A DNA stretch of 26,803 nucleotides from the NCBI GenBank assembly GCA_040002735.1, contig JBDUDX010000152.1, forward strand, positions 1 through 26,803, read 5' to 3'. Below the pieces are notes generated by a model, which saw nothing but the letters and a program-made list of their open reading frames with translations, had not been told where the DNA came from and searched no databases. Below, piece by piece: positions 6,772-14,394 of this stretch. The stretch comes from JADGOV01 sp040002735. Lineage in GTDB: Bacteria; Actinomycetota; Actinomycetes; JADGOV01. The translations under genes and the position numbers were made by a program. The stretch's first letter is position 1, and each line of letters opens with the position of its first letter.

Positions 6772-7992
6772 GTGCCGACGGAGGACGGGAGCGACGCGGG
6801 CGCCGACCGGAAGGCGCCCGGGCCGCTGGCCGGACTGCGGGTACTCGATCTCACCAGGCTGCTGCCCGGCGGCTACTGCACGTTGCTGATGGCCGACCTG
6901 GGCGCCGACGTCATCAAGGTGGAGGAGCCCGGCCGGGGTGACACCCTGCGGGAGTGGCCGCCGACGGCTGCGAACGGCATGTCCGGTCCTTTTCTCGCGC
7001 TCAACCGGGGCAAGCGCTCGATCACCTGCAACCTGAAGTCGCCGGCCGGCCGCGACATCCTGCGGGATCTGGTCCGTAGTGCGGACGTGCTGATCGAGTC
7101 CTTCCGACCCGGGGTGATGGACCGCCTCGGGGTTGGATACGAGGTGTTGGCGGCGGAGAACCCCGCGCTGATCTACGCCGCGATCTCCGGCTTCGGCGCC
7201 GAGGGTTCCCGCGCCAGGCTGGCTGGGCACGATCTCAACTACCAGGCGCTGTCAGGGGCGCTGTCGTTCTCCGGCAGCCCTGCCTCCGGTCCGTGGCCGC
7301 CGAGTTTGCCGGTCGCTGACCTTGGCGGCGGGGCGCTGCTCGCCCTGGTCGCCATTCTCAGCGCGTTACGGGTACGGGACCGCACCGGCGCGGGCCAGTT
7401 CTGCGACGTGGCGATGAGCGAGGGCGTGCTCTCCTGGCTGACCGTGCACGCCGGTGCGTACGCGGTCAGCGGCCGGTCGCCCGGGCTGGGTACCGAGTTG
7501 ATCAACGGTGGCTATGCCTGCTACGGCACGTATGCCTGCGCGGACGGCGGGTGGGTCGCGGTAGCGCCGCTGGAACCCCGGTTCTTCGCCACCCTGTGTG
7601 ACCGCCTCGGCGTCAGCGAACTGACCGACGGCCAGTACGACCCCGCCCGGCAAGGCGAACTGCGCGCCCGGCTGGCCGAGGTCTTCGGCCAGCGCACCCA
7701 GGCTGACTGGCTCGCCGAACTCGACGGGCTGGACGTCTGCGTCACGCCGGTGTACGACATCGGTGCCGCGTTCGCCGACGCTGAGCATCGCCGGCGGGGC
7801 GCCGTCGTGGACCTGTCACTCGACGACGGCTCCCTGCTGTCCGTACCGGGTGTGGTTCCGCGTCTGTCTGCGACGCCGGGTACCCCCGGGGGGACGCCGC
7901 CACGGCTCGGCGCCGATACCGATGCGGTGCTCGCGGGAATCGGCCGCGATGCCGCCGCCATCAGTGAGTTGCGGGCTGCGGGGGCGGTGTGA
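6772..7992 (+). CDS. Family III CoA-transferase fold; alpha-methylacyl-CoA racemase-like
   Basis: A 406-aa CaiB/BaiF-fold enzyme. The opening GLRVLDLTRLLPGGYCTLL and ADLGADVIKVEEPGRGD are typical of the fold. The sequence AGHDLNY (151-157) with His153, and VADLGGG (181-187) with Asp183, match the His/Asp pair 30 residues apart used by alpha-methylacyl-CoA racemases such as mycobacterial MCR. LINGGYACYGTYACADGGWV and VAPLEPRFFATL also fit racemases better than transferases. The likely reaction is epimerisation of 2-methylacyl-CoA thioesters, as in branched-chain fatty acid or sterol side-chain degradation; substrate unproven. The GTG start is 7 bases after AGGAG. The gene overlaps the NYN gene by 4 bases (GTGA), so the two are co-translated despite unrelated functions. 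Confidence 0.88.
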   Translation: MPTEDGSDAGADRKAPGPLAGLRVLDLTRLLPGGYCTLLMADLGADVIKVEEPGRGDTLREWPPTAANGMSGPFLALNRGKRSITCNLKSPAGRDILRDLVRSADVLIESFRPGVMDRLGVGYEVLAAENPALIYAAISGFGAEGSRARLAGHDLNYQALSGALSFSGSPASGPWPPSLPVADLGGGALLALVAILSALRVRDRTGAGQFCDVAMSEGVLSWLTVHAGAYAVSGRSPGLGTELINGGYACYGTYACADGGWVAVAPLEPRFFATLCDRLGVSELTDGQYDPARQGELRARLAEVFGQRTQADWLAELDGLDVCVTPVYDIGAAFADAEHRRRGAVVDLSLDDGSLLSVPGVVPRLSATPGTPGGTPPRLGADTDAVLAGIGRDAAAISELRAAGAV

Positions 7993-9359
7993 GCGACCCC
8001 GAACTCTCCCCTTCGGAACCTGCCGATGTCGCGCCCGCCGTCGAGCCGGGTACGGCGGCGCGACTGCCGGAAGGGGTCCGGCTGCGAGTGATCGCGCTCA
8101 CCGCGGACCGGTTGGGCGGACTGCCTCAGGAGGATGTTCCGCCACCGCTGCGCCGGGTGGCCCGGTTTGCCCCGGCGAAGCGAGCGCGCCTCGGTGGGGT
8201 ACTGATCGCGGCGGCACTGGAGAGTGACCGGAACTTCCGGGAACGCATTGCCGGTGCGGTCCGCGACGGGCTGCCGGAACTCGCCGCCGCGCTGGCGGGC
8301 GGATCCCGGCTGCCGACGCTGCCCATCGAAGAGGCGGCGGCGGCGGCGTACCTGCTGCGCTCCGACGGCTGGCGGGAGCTGATCGAGGAGGCGGCAGCGT
8401 CGGCCGCAGCGGCCCGTACGGCGGCCAGCCGGACCGCTGCGGACCCCATCGTCAACCGGCTGCAGGAGCAACTCGGGGCGGTACGCGCGGAGCGACGCAC
8501 CGAGTTGGAGCGCTGGCGCGGTGAACTCGCGGCCGCCCGGGCAGAATCCACCGAGCTGCGGCGTCGGCTGGGTGAAGCGCGCGAGCGGGCCCGTACCGCC
8601 GAAGCGGCCGCCGCCCGGGGAAGTGCCGAAGCCGACACTGACCGGGCGCGCTCGGCCGCCGCGGTGGCTGCCGCCGAGGCAGAGGCGCGGCGGCTGCGCA
8701 GCAAGCTTGCCGAGGCGGAGACCGCGCTGGAGGGCGCTCGGCGCACCGCGCGGGAGGGTCGAGGCGCGGCCGATATCCGGCTGCGGATCTTGCTGGACAC
8801 GGTGGTGGACGCCGCCACCGGCCTGCGCCGGGAACTCGCCCTGCCGCCGACCACAGAGCGGCCGGCGGACGCCATCGCGGCCGCGATGGATGCCGCGATG
8901 GCCGCCGGTACGGATGAGCTGGTAGCCGCGCGCGGGCTGGATCGGGACGACCCAGCGGTGATCGAGGAACTACTCGCCCTGCCTCGGGTGCACCTCATCG
9001 TGGACGGATACAACGTGACCAAGACCGGCTACGGCGGGCTGCCACTGGAGGCTCAGCGAAGCCGCCTGGTGGGCAGCCTGGCCGGGCTGGCCGCCCGCAC
9101 CGGCGCGGAGGTCACCGTGGTCTTCGATGGCAACGACGTCGCCGGCGTCCGGGTGCAGACCCCCCGTGGCGTGCGGATGCTCTTCAGCCTGCCGGGGGAG
9201 ACGGCCGATGACCGGATCCGGCAGTTCGCCGCCGCCGAGCCGGCCGGCCGGCCGGTGGTTGTGGTCTCCTCTGATCGGGAAGTGGCCGAAGGCGTACGGC
9301 GATCCGGAGCCCGGCCGGTCTCCTCGATGGGCCTGCTGCGCGTTCTCGGGCGCGGTTGA
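7989..9359 (+). CDS. Coiled-coil NYN (YacP/Rae1-type) nuclease domain protein
   Basis: A 456-aa protein. Residues about 30-135 form a helical N-terminal region (LRRVARFAPAKRARLG, ERIAGAVRDGLPELAAAL). About 155-265 is a long charged, Ala-rich coiled coil. The C-terminal 125 residues are a PIN-like NYN domain with conserved acids: Asp339 in HLIVDGYNV, Asp380 in VVFDGND, Asp407/408 in ETADDRIRQF and Asp429 in VVSSDREV. In Bacillus, Rae1/YacP cleaves mRNA on the ribosome, so an RNase acting on ribosome-bound RNA is plausible; the coiled coil may give oligomerisation or partner binding. The start is the GTG inside the GTGA overlap with the racemase gene. This long actinobacterial form differs from YacP, which is essentially the nuclease domain alone. 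Confidence 0.88.
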   Translation: MSDPELSPSEPADVAPAVEPGTAARLPEGVRLRVIALTADRLGGLPQEDVPPPLRRVARFAPAKRARLGGVLIAAALESDRNFRERIAGAVRDGLPELAAALAGGSRLPTLPIEEAAAAAYLLRSDGWRELIEEAAASAAAARTAASRTAADPIVNRLQEQLGAVRAERRTELERWRGELAAARAESTELRRRLGEARERARTAEAAAARGSAEADTDRARSAAAVAAAEAEARRLRSKLAEAETALEGARRTAREGRGAADIRLRILLDTVVDAATGLRRELALPPTTERPADAIAAAMDAAMAAGTDELVAARGLDRDDPAVIEELLALPRVHLIVDGYNVTKTGYGGLPLEAQRSRLVGSLAGLAARTGAEVTVVFDGNDVAGVRVQTPRGVRMLFSLPGETADDRIRQFAAAEPAGRPVVVVSSDREVAEGVRRSGARPVSSMGLLRVLGRG

Positions 9360-9369
9360 GTTCGCGAAA

Positions 9370-9392
9370 CTGTCGTACCCCCGCCCTAGCGT
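9370..9392 (+). promoter_or_regulatory. Possible PafBC/RecA-NDp-type DNA-damage promoter
   Basis: CTGTCGTAC at 9370-9378, an 8-base gap, then TAGCGT at 9387-9392. The arrangement equals the LexA-independent mycobacterial DNA-damage promoter pattern TTGTCRGTG-N8-TAnnnT in spacing. It matches TGTCR exactly and the -10 box, but not the last three bases of the upstream element. Transcription would start near 9399, about 42 bases before the small Cys4 gene, whose ATG has a good ribosome site. Confidence 0.45.
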
Positions 9393-9440
9393 CCCCGACG
9401 AACCGCTCAAGCGGAGTCGGTGACCCGGAAGGGGATAGTC

Positions 9441-9662
9441 ATGGTGATCGATTGCGACCGCTGCGTGGTGCGCGGGCTGGCCTGTGCAGACTGCGTCGTG
9501 TCGGTGCTGCTCGGTGGGCCGCCGGACGGCGTGGTACTGGACTACGGGCCGGCCGATCCGGTGCACGTCGACGCGGTGGAGGTGGCAGCGCTGGATGCCT
9601 TGGCCGCGGGCGGCCTGGTGCCGCCGCTGCGATTAGTCCTTCCGGACACCGGTACGGGTTAA
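9441..9662 (+). CDS. Small four-cysteine (zinc-knuckle-like) protein
   Basis: A 73-aa protein with two CxxC pairs near its N-terminus: Cys5 and Cys8 (IDCDRC), then Cys15 and Cys18 (LACADC). They are spaced to bind one zinc ion in a knuckle or small ribbon. The C-terminal half is acidic and hydrophobic (VDAVEVAALDALAAGGLVPP) with no signal peptide, so it is probably cytoplasmic. I cannot name a characterised family. The start ATG at 9441 is 6 bases after AAGGGG; the frame extends to a GTG at 9420 without a better site. It follows the NYN nuclease gene by 81 bases on the same strand, with its own promoter candidate containing TGTCGTAC and TAGCGT. Roles as a nucleic-acid or stress-response adaptor are inference only. 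Confidence 0.75.
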   Translation: MVIDCDRCVVRGLACADCVVSVLLGGPPDGVVLDYGPADPVHVDAVEVAALDALAAGGLVPPLRLVLPDTGTG

Positions 9663-9706
9663 GTCCTGGATTCGCCTTGCCCGGGTGTCCTGGGGTGTGC
9701 CGCGCC

Positions 9707-9712
9707 TAGAAT
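9707..9712 (+). promoter_or_regulatory. Possible -10 box of metallopeptidase gene
   Basis: TAGAAT at 9707-9712 fits the actinobacterial TANNNT -10 consensus and lies 41 bases before the GTG of the HExxH peptidase gene. No good -35 hexamer is found 16-18 bases upstream, so support is weak. Confidence 0.25.
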
Positions 9713-9753
9713 TGACCGGTGACGGCGCTCCTCCGCCGGGCTGAGCCGGCGCT

Positions 9754-11130
9754 GTGAGTGGCCGTGCGCACCGGCGTCCCCTCTGGATCGCCCTGCTGGT
9801 GCTGGTGCTGGTGCTGGCGGTACTCGCCGGCGCGGCCGCCGTCACCGCCTCAGGACTCCGCCAGGCCGGACCCGCTGCTGGCTTAGGCAGTCGATTTGCG
9901 CTCGCCCGCGTGGTTCCGCCGCAGACTGTATCGCCCGTCCGGTCGGCGTCCGACCGTCGGTCCGACGCGCTCAGCGCGCTGCTGGCCAGCCGGGCCGCTG
10001 CCATCCTGCATCGGGACCGGGTCGGGTTCCTGGCCACCGTGGACCCGGCCGTCCCGGCCTTCCGCCGCTCGCAGAGCCGGCTCTTCGACGCGCTGTCCAC
10101 GGTGCGGTTCGCCTCCTGGCGCTACGACGTCGACGCGCCGGCGAATGGCCGGAAGGTGCCCGACCCGGGTCGATTCGGTGGGGCTGCGGAAACCTACGCC
10201 CCGCGCGGCGTCGTCGTGCTCTACCAGCTGGCGACGTACGACACTGCCCCTACCTCCACGTCCGCCGGTTTGACCTTCGTGCGTCGGGGAGCGCGCTGGC
10301 GTATCGCCGCGGACTCCGACTTCGACGCCACGGCTGGCCGTACGCAACGCGAGGTGTGGGACTACGGGCCGCTCAGCACGGCGAGCGGTCCGCACACGCT
10401 GATCATCGGCCCGGTCGCCGGTCGTCGCCAACTGAACCGGTTGCGCACGGAAGCCGAACGGGACATCCCCCGCGTCACCTCGGAATGGGGACGTGGCTGG
10501 TCCCAGCGGGTGGTCATCGTGGTACCGGCGAGCCAGCGACAGCTGGCGGCCATGGTGAACAAGCCGTACCCATCGTTGAGCCGCATCGCCGCGGTCGCCA
10601 CGGCTGAAGTGGGCGGGTCCGGCCCCACCGCCGCCGTCGGAAACCGCATCCTGGTCAATCCGGCGAACCTCAACCGGCTGGGGGCGCTGGGCTGGCAGGT
10701 GGTCATCACCCATGAGATCACCCACCTGGCAACCCGGGCGGAGACTGAGGCCGGTGCGCCGACGTGGCTGGTGGAGGGCTTCGCCGACTACGTGGCGTAT
10801 CGATCAACCAAGGTTCCGGTGGCTGCGGCGGCCCCCGGTACCCGCGCCGCCGTCCGCGCCGATCACCTGCCCGTGGGGCTGCCGACGGATCAGGCGTTCA
10901 CCGGCACCAACCCGAACCTGAGCCAGGCGTACGAGCAGGCCTGGCTGGCCGTTCGGTTGATCTCCTCGCGGGCTGGTCAGGACGGTTTGTTGCGGTTCTA
11001 CCGGGCCGTAGCGGGGGCGTCTGCGGCCCATCGCGAGACGGCGTACGCCACGGCACTGGGGAGAGAACTCGCCGTGAGCCCATCCGGGTTCCTGGCGCTG
11101 TGGCGCAACTACCTGCGGGCCACGCTGTGA
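9754..11130 (+). CDS. Membrane-anchored HExxH metallopeptidase-like protein
   Basis: A 458-aa protein with an N-terminal transmembrane anchor (about 10-32, LWIALLVLVLVLAVLAGAAA) and an extracytoplasmic remainder. The zinc site is gluzincin type: H320-E321-I-T-H324 and a third ligand Glu341 in WLVEGFADYVAY, the usual spacing for peptidase-MA-like folds. Upstream residues (about 60-230) form an NTF2-like or mixed domain that includes GLTFVRRGARWRIAADSDFD. The substrate is unknown; a cell-surface protease is expected. The GTG start has only a weak ribosome site. The TGA stop overlaps the GTG of the next gene (GTGA), coupling it to the M48 peptidase, so two metalloproteases are made together. Confidence 0.82.
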   Translation: MSGRAHRRPLWIALLVLVLVLAVLAGAAAVTASGLRQAGPAAGLGSRFALARVVPPQTVSPVRSASDRRSDALSALLASRAAAILHRDRVGFLATVDPAVPAFRRSQSRLFDALSTVRFASWRYDVDAPANGRKVPDPGRFGGAAETYAPRGVVVLYQLATYDTAPTSTSAGLTFVRRGARWRIAADSDFDATAGRTQREVWDYGPLSTASGPHTLIIGPVAGRRQLNRLRTEAERDIPRVTSEWGRGWSQRVVIVVPASQRQLAAMVNKPYPSLSRIAAVATAEVGGSGPTAAVGNRILVNPANLNRLGALGWQVVITHEITHLATRAETEAGAPTWLVEGFADYVAYRSTKVPVAAAAPGTRAAVRADHLPVGLPTDQAFTGTNPNLSQAYEQAWLAVRLISSRAGQDGLLRFYRAVAGASAAHRETAYATALGRELAVSPSGFLALWRNYLRATL

Positions 11131-12470
11131 GGAACTCACCATCCGACCTAGCGCTACCTCCCGTGGTGCCGGCCGCCGCTCGCTGGGGCGCCGTCGTCGG
11201 TCTCGTGCTCGCCGGGATCGCGTTGGTGGCCGTGGCCGCGCTCACCACCCCTTGGTCCCCGCTGCCCGGCCGGGTGCCGGGCGGTCGGGTGGCCGCCGAC
11301 GCGGCGGCGGACTTCACCCCGACGGAGGTGGCTCGGGAAGTCGCCTTCCATCGGGCCGTCCGTCCACCGGTGTACCTCTCCCTGGCTCTGGGGCTGCTGG
11401 CCGCGGCCGCCTTGGGATTGACCCCGCTCGGCTCCCGGCTGGTCACCGCCGTCGGCCGCCCGCTCGGCGGCGGCTGGCTGGCGCGCGTGGTGCTCGGTGC
11501 TCTCGCAGTCGCGGTGGCCGGCCAGTTGGTGACGCTGCCGCTCAACGCCTGGGCCGAGGTGGCGTTGCGGCGGTACGGTCTGTCCACCCAGGCCTGGCCC
11601 TCCTGGTTCGCTGACCAGCTGCGTGGGCTCGGGATCACGGTCGTACTGACCACCGTCGTCGCGGCCGGCTTCTACTCCCTGGCCCGGGCCGCCCCCCGGC
11701 TGTGGTGGTTGCCGGTCGCGCTCGCCGGAGCGGGGCTGGTCTTCGCGCTGTCCTTTCTCTATCCGGTCGTCGTCGAGCCGGTGTTCAACCACTTCACTCC
11801 GCTGCCCGCCGGCGAGTTGCGGACCTCCCTGCTGCAGCTGACCCGGGAGGACGGGGTGCCGGTCACGGACGTACTCGTCGCCGACGCCTCCCGCCGGACC
11901 ACCGCCTTGAACGCGTACGTCTCCGGCTACGGCCGCACCCGGCGGATCGTGGTGTACGACACGCTGCTGCGCGCATCGCCGCAAGAGGTTCGGCTCGTCG
12001 TCGCCCACGAACTGGGCCATGCCAAGCGGAACGACGTCCTGCATGGCACCACGCTGGGCGCATTGGGGATGGCGGCCGCCGTTTGCCTGATCTTCCTGGC
12101 GATGAGCTGGCCGCCGCTGCTCCGCCGGGCCGGCGTGGAATCGGCCGGCGATCCACGCTCGGTGGCATTGGCGTTCTTCCTGGCCTTGGCGCTCACCACG
12201 CTCACCACGCCGGCCCAGAACCTGGTGAGCCGGCGGATCGAGGCCCGAGCCGACGTGCACTCCCTGGATCTGACCCGGGATCCGGCTACGTTCATCGCCT
12301 CGGAGCAGCGGTTGGCCCGGACGAACCTGTCCGACCTCTATCCCGCTCCGCTGGTGTATGGGCTCGTCGCCAGCCATCCCTCCACTCCGGAGCGGATCGC
12401 GCTGGCGCGCAGCTGGGCGCGCCAGCACGGTGTACGGCTGGCGCCTCGTACGCTTCCTCCGGCCGGGTGA
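11127..12470 (+). CDS. M48 family (Ste24-type) integral membrane metallopeptidase
   Basis: A 447-aa integral membrane protease. Several transmembrane helices occur at about 20-40, 81-99, 116-137, 168-187 and 192-213, with two more after the active site. The Ste24 signature YPVVVEPVFNHFTPLP lies near 212-227. The zinc motif is H294-E295-L-G-H298 (VVAHELGHAKRND) with the third ligand Glu372 in EARADVHSLDL. Length and layout match CAAX-prenyl-protease-like M48A enzymes; in bacteria these act in membrane protein quality control rather than prenylation. The GTG start at 11127 lies within the upstream stop (GTGA); the reading frame is open further upstream but there overlaps the other peptidase. 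Catalytic residues are all present, so it should be active. Confidence 0.92.
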   Translation: MRNSPSDLALPPVVPAAARWGAVVGLVLAGIALVAVAALTTPWSPLPGRVPGGRVAADAAADFTPTEVAREVAFHRAVRPPVYLSLALGLLAAAALGLTPLGSRLVTAVGRPLGGGWLARVVLGALAVAVAGQLVTLPLNAWAEVALRRYGLSTQAWPSWFADQLRGLGITVVLTTVVAAGFYSLARAAPRLWWLPVALAGAGLVFALSFLYPVVVEPVFNHFTPLPAGELRTSLLQLTREDGVPVTDVLVADASRRTTALNAYVSGYGRTRRIVVYDTLLRASPQEVRLVVAHELGHAKRNDVLHGTTLGALGMAAAVCLIFLAMSWPPLLRRAGVESAGDPRSVALAFFLALALTTLTTPAQNLVSRRIEARADVHSLDLTRDPATFIASEQRLARTNLSDLYPAPLVYGLVASHPSTPERIALARSWARQHGVRLAPRTLPPAG

Positions 12471-12554
12471 ACGACGGTGCCTTCCTCATGATCCATGGCG
12501 ATGAGGGTCCGGTTATCCGAGTACTTTCCACCAACGATCAAGGGATGGGCCGGC

Positions 12555-13679
12555 GTGCGAAGCTTGATCGTTACCAACGACTTCCCGCCCCGCCCAGGTG
12601 GCATCCAGAATTTCGTCCACTCCCTCGCGATCCGCCAGCCGGCGGGGGAGATCGTGGTGTACGCGCCGGCGTGGCCAGGAGCGGCTGCCTTCGACGCGCA
12701 GCAGCCGTTTCCGGTGATCCGGCATACCTCCGCCCTGATGCTGCCGATACCGGCGGTGCTCCGGCGCGCCCGGGCGATCGCCGCCGCGGAAGGATGTGAC
12801 CGGGTATGGTTCGGCGCCGCGGCGCCGCTGGGGTTACTCGCCGAGCCGCTGCGCCGCTCCGGGATCGACCGGATGATCGCGTTCACCCACGGGCACGAGG
12901 CGGGCTGGGCGGTGCTGCCCGGCGCACGCCAGGTACTTCGACGCATCGGCCGGAATGTCGATGCGATGACCTACCTGTGCGAGTACACCCGGGTACGGAT
13001 CGCCGCCGCTCTCGGCGACGCCGCGAACCGGCTGGTACGGCTTCCGCCCGGCGTAGACGTGGATGCCTTCTCGCCGTCAGTGGATGGGGCCGCTACCCGC
13101 CGTGCGTTGGGCCTCGCGGGTCGCCCGGTGGTGGTCTGCGTGTCGCGGCTGGTTCCGCGGAAGGGCCAGGACGTGCTGATCCGGGCTCTCCCCGCCATCC
13201 GCGCGCGAATCCCGGGCGCGGCGGTCCTGCTGGTGGGTGGGGGGCCCTACCGCGCTGAACTCCAGCGGATGGCAGCGTCGATGGGAGTGGCAGGGGACGT
13301 GGTCTTCACTGGCTCCGTACCGAGCCAGGAGCTGCCGGCGCACTACACCGCCGGCGACGTCTTCGCCATGCCGTGCCGCACCCGACGCGGCGGCCTGGAC
13401 GTCGAAGGCCTCGGCATCGTGTACCTGGAGGCGTCCGCGTGTGGATTGCCGGTGGTGGCCGGGCGCTCCGGTGGGGCGCCGGACGCCGTCCAGGACGGCA
13501 TCACTGGCACCGTGGTGGACGGTCGGGACGTCGCGGCCACCGCCCGGGCAGTGGCCGATCTGTTGGCGGATCCGGCCCGGGCCGCCGGAATGGGTGCGGC
13601 CGGTCGGTCCTGGGTGGAGGCAGAGTGGCGTTGGGACCTGCTGGCTACCCGGCTCCGTGGGTTGCTGGCCGGGCCCTGA
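12555..13679 (+). CDS. pimB: GT4 glycosyltransferase, PimB-type mannosyltransferase
   Basis: A 374-aa GT-B glycosyltransferase. The N-terminus SLIVTNDFPPRPGGIQNFV is the usual PimB start, and C-terminal EGLGIVYLEASACGLPVVAG is the nucleotide-sugar binding region. Basic residues in SRLVPRKGQDVLI suit diphosphate binding. PimB transfers mannose from GDP-mannose to phosphatidylinositol monomannoside at the cytoplasmic face, starting PIM and lipoglycan synthesis. The GTG at 12555 is chosen because family members begin just there; an ATG at 12495 would add 20 unalignable residues. A TACTTT at 12522-12527 could be its -10 box. The flanking fadD15-type gene on the opposite strand supports the call. 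Assignment to PimB rather than another GT4 mannosyltransferase is strong but not certain. Confidence 0.87.
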   Translation: MRSLIVTNDFPPRPGGIQNFVHSLAIRQPAGEIVVYAPAWPGAAAFDAQQPFPVIRHTSALMLPIPAVLRRARAIAAAEGCDRVWFGAAAPLGLLAEPLRRSGIDRMIAFTHGHEAGWAVLPGARQVLRRIGRNVDAMTYLCEYTRVRIAAALGDAANRLVRLPPGVDVDAFSPSVDGAATRRALGLAGRPVVVCVSRLVPRKGQDVLIRALPAIRARIPGAAVLLVGGGPYRAELQRMAASMGVAGDVVFTGSVPSQELPAHYTAGDVFAMPCRTRRGGLDVEGLGIVYLEASACGLPVVAGRSGGAPDAVQDGITGTVVDGRDVAATARAVADLLADPARAAGMGAAGRSWVEAEWRWDLLATRLRGLLAGP

Positions 13680-14384
13680 TCAGGCGCTGCCGTACCGCCG
13701 GTCTCCGGCGCCGGCGCCCACCCCTACGCCGGCACCGATGAGACCGAGCCGCATGCCGGCCATCAGCGCCTGCGCCCGATTGTTGGCGTTGAGCTTGTCG
13801 TAGAGCTTGGACACATGGGTCTTCGCGGTGGACTCGCTGATGTAGAGCCGGCGGGCGATCTGCGCCACTCCGAACCCTTCGGCGAGCAGGTCGAGCACCT
13901 CGCGTTCCCGGCGGGACAGCTGCGGACCAGTGGGGGCGAGGCGACGGCGCATCGCAGCGGCGAGGTCCGCGGCCGCGAATGCGGTGGGTGCGGTGGCAGC
14001 ATGCCGGGCGGCGGTGATCACGTCCTGGGCCGGCGCGTCCTTGGAGACGAACGCGGAGGCAGCCGCCTCCAGTGCACCGAAGAGCTGCTTGTCGCCGGAG
14101 TAGATGGTGAGGATGACGATGCCCAGGCCCGGGTATCGGCGCCGCAGCTCCCGGGTTACCTCGATGCCGCTGCCGTCCGGAAGGTTGACGTCCAGGACGA
14201 CCACGTCGGGCCGCAGGCTGGCGATCTGCTGGGCGGCTCCGGCGGCGGTCCGAGCCTCACCGGCGATGAGAAAGTCGCCAGCGCGGTCGAACGCGCTCCG
14301 GAGGCCGGCCCGGACCAACTCGTGGTCATCCACCAGTACCACGCGAATCGTCTTATTGGGCTTGGAAGAACTCCCCGTCGTCAT
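13680..14384 (-). CDS. NarL/LuxR-type response regulator
   Basis: A 234-aa response regulator. The receiver has acidic pocket residues Asp19 and Asp20 (VLVDDHELVRAGL), the phosphorylated Asp65 in VVLDVNLPDGSGI, Thr93 and Lys115 (FVSKDAP). The DNA-binding LuxR helix-turn-helix spans about 155-205 (LSRREREVLDLLAEG, YISESTAKTHVSKLY). A Gly/Ala-rich tail (GAGVGVGAGAG) ends the protein. It is 10 bases downstream of the histidine kinase gene, which is certainly its partner. The ATG is preceded by GGGAG. The stop codon abuts that of pimB with no gap (TGA then TCA), so the two converge without room for a terminator. Target genes are unknown; fadD15 in the same operon is a candidate. Confidence 0.95.
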   Translation of the reverse strand: MTTGSSSKPNKTIRVVLVDDHELVRAGLRSAFDRAGDFLIAGEARTAAGAAQQIASLRPDVVVLDVNLPDGSGIEVTRELRRRYPGLGIVILTIYSGDKQLFGALEAAASAFVSKDAPAQDVITAARHAATAPTAFAAADLAAAMRRRLAPTGPQLSRREREVLDLLAEGFGVAQIARRLYISESTAKTHVSKLYDKLNANNRAQALMAGMRLGLIGAGVGVGAGAGDRRYGSA

Positions 14385-14394
14385 GGCTCTCCCA

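Noticed and set aside
8126..9022. 298-codon minus-strand Ser/Ala/Arg frame
   Set aside because: It is the antisense of the Ala/Arg coiled coil of the NYN protein.
9356..9392. TTGAGT to TAGCGT as an ordinary -35/-10 pair
   Set aside because: The spacing is 25 bases, too long; the PafBC-like arrangement fits better.
13676..13683. CTGATCAG palindrome as a terminator
   Set aside because: It is simply two abutting stop codons with four-base arms and no loop.
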